From positions 1,336-6,924 of the forward strand of contig DNGT01000083.1 of assembly GCA_003486165.1 (NCBI GenBank): a stretch of 5,589 bases of DNA, in the 5' to 3' direction. Origin of the DNA: Desulfobacteraceae bacterium. Lineage in GTDB: Bacteria; Desulfobacterota; Desulfobacteria; Desulfobacterales; UBA11574. Position numbers and translations under genes: made by a program. The notes below the pieces were generated by a model. It ran no database searches and was not told the DNA's origin. It saw only the letters and a program-made list of their open reading frames with translations. Positions 1 to 4,896 of this stretch are shown in pieces (the stretch's first letter is position 1; every line of letters begins with the position of its first letter).

Positions 1-366
1 ATTGGGAAAATCCCGGCCCTTGTGACCGAACTTCCGGAGTTGGAATCCGAATACAATTTTGACATATACGCTTTCGGACATGCAGGTGACGGTAATATCC
101 ATCTCAACATCACGGCGTACAATCAGGACAACATGAATCGGGTGGAAATGGGCGTGAAGGCCATACTGGCCAGGGTGATCCAGATGGGCGGTACAATTTC
201 CGGCGAACACGGCATCGGCCAGGCAAAAAAACGGTATTTGTCCATGGAGCTTTCAGCGGAAAGCATCCGGCTCCAAACCGAGATCAAAAAGGTCTTTGAT
301 CCAAATATGATTCTCAACCCGGGCAAAATTTTTCCCAAAGAAGGTTTCAACAACCGTCTACTCTGA
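1..366 (+). CDS. FAD-linked oxidase (GlcD / D-lactate dehydrogenase type), C-terminal part only
   Basis: The reading frame is open from base 1 and ends at TGA 364-366, so only the last 121 residues are present; the N-terminal FAD-binding domain lies outside the window. Seen: the family signature FGHAGDGNIHLN at visible residues 25-36, SGEHGIG at 67-73, and the C-terminal FDPNMILNPGKIF at 99-111. In this VAO/PCMH family (glycolate oxidase GlcD, D-lactate dehydrogenase, D-2-hydroxyglutarate dehydrogenase) the two His of HAGDGNxH (here 27 and 34) and the Glu of GEHG (here 69) form the metal/substrate site, and all three are kept. The family oxidises 2-hydroxy acids to 2-oxo acids and passes electrons to a quinone, a flavoprotein or an Fe-S partner. 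The exact substrate cannot be read from this fragment. The 3' end overlaps the convergent ABM-domain gene by 9 bases. Family assignment is firm; the subfamily is not. Confidence 0.95.
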   Translation: MGKIPALVTELPELESEYNFDIYAFGHAGDGNIHLNITAYNQDNMNRVEMGVKAILARVIQMGGTISGEHGIGQAKKRYLSMELSAESIRLQTEIKKVFDPNMILNPGKIFPKEGFNNRLL

Positions 367-654
367 AAATCCGTAGTGAAACATTTCGTATTCGGTTTTT
401 CCTCCCAGCAACGCATCGATCTTGTCTTGAATTTTTTTTCTATCCTCGCTGGCCATCCATTTTTTCCAGTCTTCGGAAGAATGCCACGTGCTGATCACCA
501 GAAACAAATCGGGACGGTCCATGCTTCTTAAGGTTTCACCGGAAATATAACCGAAATGATTTGTGGCAAGGGATCTGATTTCCCTGAAAAGGGGTATGAT
601 CTCTTTGGCTTTGTCTTCCGGAACGATTCGCTTAATGAAAATTTTAACAGCCAT
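358..654 (-). CDS. ABM-domain (antibiotic biosynthesis monooxygenase-like) small protein
   Basis: A complete 98-residue protein starting at ATG (652-654), with an AAGGAGG ribosome binding site at 660-666 and a 5-base spacer. The whole length matches a single dimeric alpha/beta-barrel (ABM) domain: strand MAVKIFIKRIV, helix around residues 13-30, strand GYISGETLRS (35-44), strand DLFLVISTWHS (49-59), and helix SEDWKKWMASEDRKKI (60-75) with the family-typical W-x(n)-W spacing (W57, W63, W66). Family members include cofactor-free monooxygenases, haem-degrading IsdG-type enzymes and many small proteins of unknown role. No residue here fixes a substrate, so 'ABM-domain protein' is as far as the sequence goes. 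There is no signal peptide, so it is probably cytoplasmic. It is convergent with the FAD oxidase and shares its last 9 bases. It appears to be transcribed alone from a promoter near 682-709. Confidence 0.9.
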   Translation of the reverse strand: MAVKIFIKRIVPEDKAKEIIPLFREIRSLATNHFGYISGETLRSMDRPDLFLVISTWHSSEDWKKWMASEDRKKIQDKIDALLGGKTEYEMFHYGFSE

Positions 655-681
655 GTTGTCCTCCTTCGAGATGAGTTTTCA

Positions 682-709
682 TTTATGGATTGAATGAAAT
701 TGTTGTCAT
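682..709 (-). promoter_or_regulatory. candidate sigma70 promoter of the ABM-domain gene
   Basis: Read on the minus strand, ATGACA (704-709; 5 of 6 matches to TTGACA) lies 16 bases before CATAAA (682-687; 4 of 6 matches to TATAAT). The start of transcription would fall near 675, leaving a leader of about 20 bases that contains the AAGGAGG site. Position and spacing fit well, but the -10 box is weak and the region is AT-rich, where such matches arise by chance. Confidence 0.35.
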
Positions 710-810
710 ATGATTTTTTTTTAAAACCGGGCTGTTCCGGGTTCTCCGATTAGCGTTCAAAGTTGTAACAATCCTCCGTTGGGTGAATCGATTGTCTACT
801 CCAGGTCCTC

Positions 811-840
811 TATTTCCTAATTCCTATTTTCTAATTCCTA
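811..840. repeat. 14-base tandem repeat, 2.1 copies
   Basis: TATTTCCTAATTCC (811-824) is followed directly by TATTTTCTAATTCC (825-838) and a partial third unit TA. The two units differ at one base. The element is non-coding. Arrays of TAATTCC-type words are, as I recall, common in intergenic DNA of sulfate-reducing deltaproteobacteria; that comparison was not tested here. Confidence 0.75.
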
Positions 841-857
841 ACAACAAGTGTCGACGC

Positions 858-888
858 TTTTAAACCGTTAACCTGTGAACCCTGAACC
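858..888. repeat. degenerate AACC-type short repeat
   Basis: Four AACC words recur at steps of 7-9 bases (AAACC, TTAACC, TGTGAACC, CTGAACC). The units are imperfect and few. It lies 18 bases after the 14-base tandem repeat, so the two may belong to one decayed repetitive patch. No function can be read from it. Confidence 0.45.
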
Positions 889-1044
889 TCTTCCATTAAA
901 TAACAGAAAAATAAAATGTCGTCAAATTTGGCAGGCCATTGGAAAAAGATAATACCGGGTTAACAGTGTATTGTTTTTTTTTTCTAACTGTTGTAGGAAA
1001 AACAGACATCTTCCGTCAATAGACGCTGACCGAAAATCACTAAT

Positions 1045-1073
1045 TTTAAAACCTGAATTTTGCATGGTATGAT
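1045..1073 (+). promoter_or_regulatory. candidate extended -10 sigma70 promoter of the orphan gene
   Basis: TATGAT (1068-1073; 5 of 6 matches to TATAAT) is preceded by TGG, giving an extended -10 (TGnTATGAT, 1065-1073). TTTAAA (1045-1050; 4 of 6) lies 17 bases upstream. Transcription would begin near 1080, giving a leader of about 100 bases before the ATG at 1182. This is the best-looking promoter in the window, but it is inferred from sequence only. Confidence 0.5.
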
Positions 1074-1181
1074 TTATCTTAGACCCTTTTCAATCAAGTG
1101 ACCTAAAGATTCTCATTAATTTTCATGCAAGATTCCGATCAACACCAAAAATAATGCCAAGGGGAAGGAGTGCAAGACAAA

Positions 1182-1745
1182 ATGTTTAACGAAAATAATT
1201 GTCTGGAGAATCTGAAACATATTGTATCCGAATATGCTGATGATGAAAACATAAAAAATCTGTCTTTGGATGAACTCCGATCGAGCTATACGAAAATCGC
1301 CGATAATATTTATTCTATATCTGTTTCCAACCGCCTTAAATACAAAAACATACTATGGAATATCGACAATTTAAAACCTGAAATCCGTTTAAGATTTCAG
1401 GCACAACTTTTCAATACATGGCATTCTGTCTACATAAAATCGATAAAGGCCGATCCCACAGAAAATCGCCCGGAAATTAAAACAGCTGAAAAAAGCCCTA
1501 AAGTCGATGCAAAGAAACAGACATCCGTCATTACGGAACAACACCCCATTGAAAGCAAAAAAATAAAAAGAGTGTCATCAAGTGAAGATACGGTTCTCTG
1601 CCGTGAAATGAAGCCGGTGGAAAAACAATCCCCCATAACAGTTCCAAGGGCTTTGACTAATAAATATGAAAACGACTGGTTCGATAAACTCCTCGATTTT
1701 TTTGCCGCCATCGTCGGCGGTGTGGCGGGATTAGTGGGCCATTAG
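1182..1745 (+). CDS. hypothetical protein with charged linker and short hydrophobic glycine-rich C-terminus
   Basis: I do not recognise this family. The frame gives 187 residues from ATG 1182. An in-frame GTG at 1170 would add four residues but overlaps the AAGGAG motif (1165-1170) that serves the ATG, 11 bases downstream; AAGGGG at 1159-1164 could serve the GTG, so the start is not settled. Visible regions: residues 1-95 are charged and look helical, with spaced aromatic residues; about 96-157 is a low-complexity Lys/Pro/Ser/Thr/Glu-rich linker; the last 22 residues hold an amphipathic WFDKLLDFF segment followed by a short hydrophobic run with a GxxxG pair (G179, G183). The tail could insert into or lie on a membrane, or mediate oligomerisation. 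Hand counts of three 60-base lines give 32-43% GC, clearly below the W-rich gene at 4897 (65% in one line), which hints at different origin or weak selection. It is convergent with the hydrolase, 40 bases away. Confidence 0.75.
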   Translation: MFNENNCLENLKHIVSEYADDENIKNLSLDELRSSYTKIADNIYSISVSNRLKYKNILWNIDNLKPEIRLRFQAQLFNTWHSVYIKSIKADPTENRPEIKTAEKSPKVDAKKQTSVITEQHPIESKKIKRVSSSEDTVLCREMKPVEKQSPITVPRALTNKYENDWFDKLLDFFAAIVGGVAGLVGH

Positions 1746-1785
1746 TCTTTCTTGATTTGACTGCCCTGAACGATACTTGATTTGT

Positions 1786-2580
1786 TCAAGTGGCATTTTG
1801 TGCAAACACATTCGCGAAAAATCTGTTTATCGCGGAATAACACTTATCCGGTGTCTCAATCATCGGCCAGTGACCGGCATCCGTGTATTGCCTGTTTGGT
1901 ATGTTGTATTTGACAATGAAATCCTGGGTCTCTTTCGGCGTGCTTTCCATACTCCAGTAGTAAGTCTTTTGGCATGTTAATGAAACGAATTCAAGCCCAT
2001 GCCTCCCCGAATCGCCAAGAAGAGCAGAAGACCGGCCCCATGCCATCATTGCTTCGGGACTGGCGAACCGCACGCTGGCCAGGTACCTCTGATGCACCTC
2101 ACTTTTCTCGGCTCGCTTGTAAATCAGATCGAGGAAATATCGGTAAAATGCATCGGCCTGCTGGAAACCAGCGGCTTGCGCTGAGAAATATCCGTCTGAA
2201 CGAGTCAGATTGCCTTCAATGCTGAAGACACCCTTTACTGTTTCACCCAGTTTTCGTGCAACCTGCGTGGCAACCACTGAGCCGAAGGAGTGGCCAACCA
2301 GCAGAACAGCTTTGTTGCGAGAGAGCACGTTGATCAGCGATAGGATAACCTCGGTCGCCCCTTCAAGGGACATCCTCTCGGGCTGAGGAGGGCTGACGCC
2401 AAAACCTGGCAAATCCGGTACAAAGAGACTGTAGGATTCAACAAGTTCACTAAAGAATACCTCCTTAAAGCTTAAGCTTGACTCTCCAAAACCGTGCAAG
2501 AACCAGATGTGTGCCAAGCTGTTGTTGTTTTTACGTGTCCGAAGGAATACACCTTCTTGGACCATCGGTTCGTATGTCAA
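1786..2580 (-). CDS. alpha/beta hydrolase fold protein
   Basis: About 264 residues, usual for a single-domain alpha/beta hydrolase. Numbering from the upstream TTG at 2583: HGFGES (30-35) is the oxyanion-hole motif; VPDLPGFGVS (55-64) is the typical loop; GHSFGS (97-102) is the nucleophile elbow with Ser99; DAGHWPMIETP (235-245) carries the expected catalytic His238. The acid is less clear: after strand 7 the usual G-x-x-D is replaced by YYWSMESTP (Glu213 is a candidate), while SIEGNLTRSD (121-130) after strand 6 offers Glu123 or Asp130. No signal peptide is seen, so it is probably a cytoplasmic esterase, lipase or C-C hydrolase; the substrate is unknown. No ATG has a ribosome binding site: AGGAGG (2586-2591) lies 5 bases from the TTG at 2578-2580 and only 2 from the TTG at 2581-2583, so I place the start at 2580. 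The ATG at 2563-2565 has no Shine-Dalgarno motif. Confidence 0.9.
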   Translation of the reverse strand: MTYEPMVQEGVFLRTRKNNNSLAHIWFLHGFGESSLSFKEVFFSELVESYSLFVPDLPGFGVSPPQPERMSLEGATEVILSLINVLSRNKAVLLVGHSFGSVVATQVARKLGETVKGVFSIEGNLTRSDGYFSAQAAGFQQADAFYRYFLDLIYKRAEKSEVHQRYLASVRFASPEAMMAWGRSSALLGDSGRHGLEFVSLTCQKTYYWSMESTPKETQDFIVKYNIPNRQYTDAGHWPMIETPDKCYSAINRFFANVFAQNAT

Positions 2581-2585
2581 CAAGA

Positions 2586-2591
2586 CCTCCT
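2586..2591 (-). promoter_or_regulatory. ribosome binding site that decides a TTG start
   Basis: AGGAGG on the minus strand is a strong Shine-Dalgarno match. Two consecutive TTG codons follow at spacers of 2 and 5 bases; the second, with 5, is favoured. The first ATG in frame is six codons into the frame and lacks a site, so this hydrolase very likely uses TTG. Confidence 0.6.
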
Positions 2592-2723
2592 CGTCCTTAA
2601 ACTATATCTTTGCCTAACTATCTCACCCTACTTCCAGTGCAACGTCCAATGTTGCGGGTAAGCTGCAGGCACGAAATGATCCGGAAATATCTCATTCGCA
2701 CCATACAGAATTATAATACCCGC

Positions 2724-2787
2724 AGAAAAATCAACCTGGGCTCCGACGATCCAATTATGGACACATTCTCGCCCAAGTTGATTTTCT
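2724..2787. repeat. imperfect inverted repeat with 17-18 base arms
   Basis: The left arm AGAAAAATCAACCTGGGC (2724-2741) and the right arm GCCCAAGTTGATTTTCT (2771-2787) are reverse complements except for one base gap and one mismatch. The spacer is 29 bases. The word AGTTGATTTT recurs just after the right arm. This could fold as a long stem in RNA or be a relic of a small mobile element; no coding sequence or target duplication supports the latter. Confidence 0.65.
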
Positions 2788-2846
2788 CATAGTTGATTTT
2801 TTATCTAAAGGAGCTGACAGCCTCTTGTCGTCTCAATTGGATGGTT

Positions 2847-2897
2847 GCCTGAATCTGGTAAAAACACTAATGGATATGTATCATACAAAATTCAGGC
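2847..2897 (-). repeat. perfect 8-base inverted repeat just after the lipoprotein stop codon
   Basis: GCCTGAAT (2847-2854) and ATTCAGGC (2890-2897) are exact reverse complements separated by 35 bases. Inside lies a second palindrome, TGTAT-C-ATACA (2877-2887). On the minus strand the structure begins one base after the TGA of the lipoprotein gene (2899-2901), where a terminator or 3'-protecting hairpin is expected. No U-run follows the stem, so it is not a standard intrinsic terminator. Confidence 0.55.
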
Positions 2898-2898
2898 G

Positions 2899-4377
2899 TC
2901 AACTTCCACCGATCTGGGCTTGGGGTTTAATAATGACATCGATTCGCCGGTTGACGGCACGGCCTTCTTCTGTTGCATTGGAGGCCAAAGGTTTTGAAGA
3001 GCCATAGCCCACCGCAACAATTCGGTCATATGACAATGTCTTGTTTGCCAATAGATACTGGCGGACACTCTCGGCTCTTTGCTGGGATAAAAGCTCGTTA
3101 ATTTCATTTGAGCCTGTACTATCCGTATGGCCTTCAATGACCACATCCGGCTCACCGAATGTCCGGATAGACTGCTGGATTTTACTGAGCAGGGGATAAT
3201 TGTCCGGCATGATAACGCTTTTTCCCACAGGAAATTGAATAGCTCTCAAACGAATGACCAGTGAATCTCCTTTTTTGTAGACTTCCGCTTCATCTGAGCT
3301 AAAAAGATTTTGGACTTCTATAAACAATTCATTGAATCGCTTTTCAGCTGCCAAACGTTCCTTAATAATTTGCTGTTCGCGGGTCTTTCCCTCAAGATCG
3401 GCGATTTGTGAATTTTTAGTCTCTATTTCCGACTTAAGGGTTTTGACTTTGTCAAACATGAACTGACGGTCCTTCTGAAGTGAATCAATTGAACCGACGA
3501 TATTCTTCACTTGTGTTTCATAAGGCTGGTTACGCATGTCCGTTGCAGCAAGTTTGGCCGTTATTTCGTACAAGATTTTTTCCACCCAAAGCGTCATCTC
3601 TTCCGGTTTCATGTTTTTAATTTTTTCACTCTGATCGACGACCTGAAACATTCGCTGCGACATGAACAAAGCCTCGTTGGCCTTTTGATGCATCATTTCT
3701 TTCTCGTAAGGATGTTGGGTAATAAACGCATCGGCTTCAGACAGTTTGTTCTGGGCAATATTAAAAGACTGGGGGGCTATTTTGTCGACCCTACTGTTTT
3801 TGGCTTGTTCGATAAGCCTGCGTACCTCTCCAAGAGTTTCGGTTTTAATGGCACGAAGTTCAAGACTGCGAAAGGTTTCGGCGAGCGCTACCTTACGTTT
3901 ATCAGCATATGCCAGGTCACCTTTTTCAATGGCACTTGTAAGACTCAGAAATGTTTGCTCGGCATCGGTATAATCATATCCTAATTTTGCAGCACCTGCC
4001 TGTCGTGCAAGATCGCGACTTTTAATCACGTCGGCCAGTGTGGTTCGTGTCACTTTGGTTATTTCTTCAGCCTTTAGAAGATGGACCTGACCTTCGGCGG
4101 TATTGCGAAGAATTTCGGACATTTCTTCTCCTTTTTCAAGCCCTTTTTTGGCCTTGCCAAGTGATGACTCGGCCTTTGCGAACCAGGAGGGGGCCAGAAC
4201 ATTGAGTTGGTTCTTATAGGCGGCGGCCAGATCGTTTTCCAAACGGTTAATATGATCCGTTGGATTCTCCGCCTCGGCAACAGGTTTGACCTCGAGCCTG
4301 GTGCTTGTACAGGCACCAAAAAATGATAATAAAACTATAATTACAACCATATAAAAAATGTTTTTTCCCATCGACAT
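2899..4377 (-). CDS. OmpA-family outer-membrane lipoprotein with DUF4398-like N-terminal repeats
   Basis: 492 residues, starting at ATG 4375-4377 with AAAGGAGA at 4383-4390 and a 5-base spacer. The N-terminus is a lipoprotein signal: positively charged, hydrophobic residues 7-20, then FFGAC with Cys23 as the lipidated residue. The lipobox is slightly unusual (Phe at -3), and Thr at +2 predicts outer-membrane sorting. Residues about 55-225 contain three similar helical segments near 61-83, 131-153 and 200-222, resembling DUF4398 units. Residues about 295-350 are a Glu/Lys-rich coiled coil. The C-terminal domain (about 370-485) is OmpA/MotB-type: IEGHTDSTGSNE (414-425) with Asp419, then LSQQRAESV with Arg434, the Asp/Arg pair 15 residues apart as in OmpA Asp271/Arg286 for diaminopimelate binding, followed by VGYGSSKP and NRRIDV. 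It likely tethers the outer membrane to peptidoglycan; the partner of the N-terminal part is unknown. It is divergent from the YXWGXW gene. Confidence 0.95.
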   Translation of the reverse strand: MSMGKNIFYMVVIIVLLSFFGACTSTRLEVKPVAEAENPTDHINRLENDLAAAYKNQLNVLAPSWFAKAESSLGKAKKGLEKGEEMSEILRNTAEGQVHLLKAEEITKVTRTTLADVIKSRDLARQAGAAKLGYDYTDAEQTFLSLTSAIEKGDLAYADKRKVALAETFRSLELRAIKTETLGEVRRLIEQAKNSRVDKIAPQSFNIAQNKLSEADAFITQHPYEKEMMHQKANEALFMSQRMFQVVDQSEKIKNMKPEEMTLWVEKILYEITAKLAATDMRNQPYETQVKNIVGSIDSLQKDRQFMFDKVKTLKSEIETKNSQIADLEGKTREQQIIKERLAAEKRFNELFIEVQNLFSSDEAEVYKKGDSLVIRLRAIQFPVGKSVIMPDNYPLLSKIQQSIRTFGEPDVVIEGHTDSTGSNEINELLSQQRAESVRQYLLANKTLSYDRIVAVGYGSSKPLASNATEEGRAVNRRIDVIIKPQAQIGGS

Positions 4378-4405
4378 GGTGTTCTCCTTTCATATTTTCG
4401 GATGT

Positions 4406-4491
4406 TTTATAGTCTAAGTAACTGAGGAGTCGGGGTTTTTTTATTTTTCGAACCGCTCCATGTATAATGCTTTTTATTCAAACCGTGTAAA
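4406..4491 (-). promoter_or_regulatory. candidate promoters of the lipoprotein gene
   Basis: Two alternatives on the minus strand. The distal one pairs TTTACA (4486-4491; 5 of 6) with CATTAT (4464-4469; 4 of 6) at 16 bases. The proximal one has a good -10, TATAAA (4406-4411; 5 of 6), but only CCGACT (3 of 6) as -35 at 16 bases. Either would place the start of transcription between about 20 and 80 bases before the ATG. Neither is decisive. Confidence 0.3.
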
Positions 4492-4521
4492 CTTGTGGTT
4501 AAAGGATCGCCTTTCCACCCC

Positions 4522-4556
4522 AAAGTCCAGCGAAAACCCATTTACACCTGGACTTT
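4522..4556. repeat. perfect 9-base inverted repeat
   Basis: AAAGTCCAG (4522-4530) and CTGGACTTT (4548-4556) are exact reverse complements with a 17-base spacer. It sits in the middle of the divergent intergenic region, about 145 bases from the lipoprotein start and 340 from the YXWGXW start. It could be a protein binding site or an RNA hairpin; there is no T-run after it. Confidence 0.65.
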
Positions 4557-4831
4557 AAAAGTACCTCTCCTGTCCGATATTTGCAAGAATTTTCATCGAC
4601 ATGCCACCTCATCACTGCTTACACACAAACACAGCCCTATATTAAACAGAAATTTGAGTTATAATTTTATTTGTATTTTAATATATTATCCCGGCCGGAC
4701 CTCAGAAGTAGTTCAACCTCCGTGCCTGTAATGTAAACTAAAACGCTCTCGGTGCGTCTATGTATTAGCAGGTCAAGAAAAAATCATTATCTTTAACCCA
4801 TTAAACGTGCGTGAGTCGTCGGTTAGAGACC

Positions 4832-4872
4832 ATCACTGCCTGAAGATCGTCTGGCGTGATTGCGCAGATAAT
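4832..4872 (+). promoter_or_regulatory. bulged inverted repeat followed by a -10-like box, upstream of the YXWGXW gene
   Basis: ATCAC-T-GCC (4832-4840) pairs with GGC-GTGAT (4853-4860), leaving one T unpaired, around a 12-base loop. GATAAT (4867-4872; 5 of 6 matches to TATAAT) lies 6 bases downstream and would give a leader of about 17 bases before the ATG. No good -35 is found at 16-18 bases; instead that position falls inside the inverted repeat, which would suit an activator-dependent promoter. This is an inference from position only. Confidence 0.3.
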
Positions 4873-4896
4873 ACCAAAATAATAAAGGGGAGATCC

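Larger units (their letters stand above)
655..1169. other. intergenic region between two divergent genes
   Basis: About 515 bases with no gene that I can support on either strand. The left edge holds the ribosome binding site and candidate promoter of the ABM gene, and the right edge holds the candidate promoter of the orphan gene. The middle contains runs of T (714-722, nine; 974-983, ten), a 14-base tandem repeat (811-840) and a run of short AACC-type units (858-888). A 6-base inverted repeat AACAGT/ACTGTT (962-967, 987-992) encloses the T10 run; with 6 base pairs and a 19-base loop it is too weak to call a terminator. The rest looks like decaying non-coding sequence. Confidence 0.7.
2584..2898. 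other. intergenic region between hydrolase and lipoprotein genes
   Basis: About 315 bases with no supportable gene. Frames here are short, lack ribosome binding sites and have no recognisable motif. A perfect minus-strand TATAAT (2710-2715) could be the -10 of the hydrolase gene, but no good -35 lies at 16-18 bases. The region also holds two inverted repeats (2724-2787 and 2847-2897). Confidence 0.6.
4378..4896. other. divergent intergenic region between two envelope genes
   Basis: About 519 bases without a gene that I can support. It must hold the promoters of the lipoprotein gene (leftward) and of the YXWGXW gene (rightward). It contains a perfect 9-base inverted repeat (4522-4556), a bulged inverted repeat just upstream of a GATAAT box (4832-4872), and an AT-rich stretch around 4650-4690. 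A perfect plus-strand TATAAT (4463-4468) lacks a matching -35. The length is generous for simple promoters, so an unrecognised small RNA or operator cluster is possible. Confidence 0.6.

Noticed and set aside
720..745. Hairpin-like AACCGGG...CCGGGTT next to a T-run
   Set aside because: The T-run lies before the stem on the plus strand and becomes an A-run on the minus strand, and the stem has an internal mismatch, so it is not a terminator in either direction.
1775..1791. ACTTGA/TCAAGT inverted repeat between convergent genes
   Set aside because: Only six AT-rich pairs with a 5-base loop, overlapping the hydrolase stop codon and with no T-run in either direction; too weak to call a bidirectional terminator.
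1974..2225. Plus-strand frames inside the hydrolase region
   Set aside because: The minus-strand frame carries the full alpha/beta hydrolase motif set, so these are shadows.
2610..2792. 60-codon plus-strand frame in the gap before the lipoprotein gene
   Set aside because: No Shine-Dalgarno motif, no recognisable domain, and it runs through the inverted repeat at 2724-2787.
3511..3984. Open frame of 157 codons on the plus strand
   Set aside because: It lies wholly inside the lipoprotein gene on the opposite strand, has no ribosome binding site and gives a composition typical of a shadow frame.
4430..4448. GGGG followed by T-rich tract, terminator-like on the plus strand
   Set aside because: There is no complementary C-rich arm upstream, and no plus-strand gene ends before it.
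4851..4866. Possible sigma54 promoter (TGGCGTGATTGC)
   Set aside because: The GG and GC elements are 7 (or 9) bases apart instead of the required 10.
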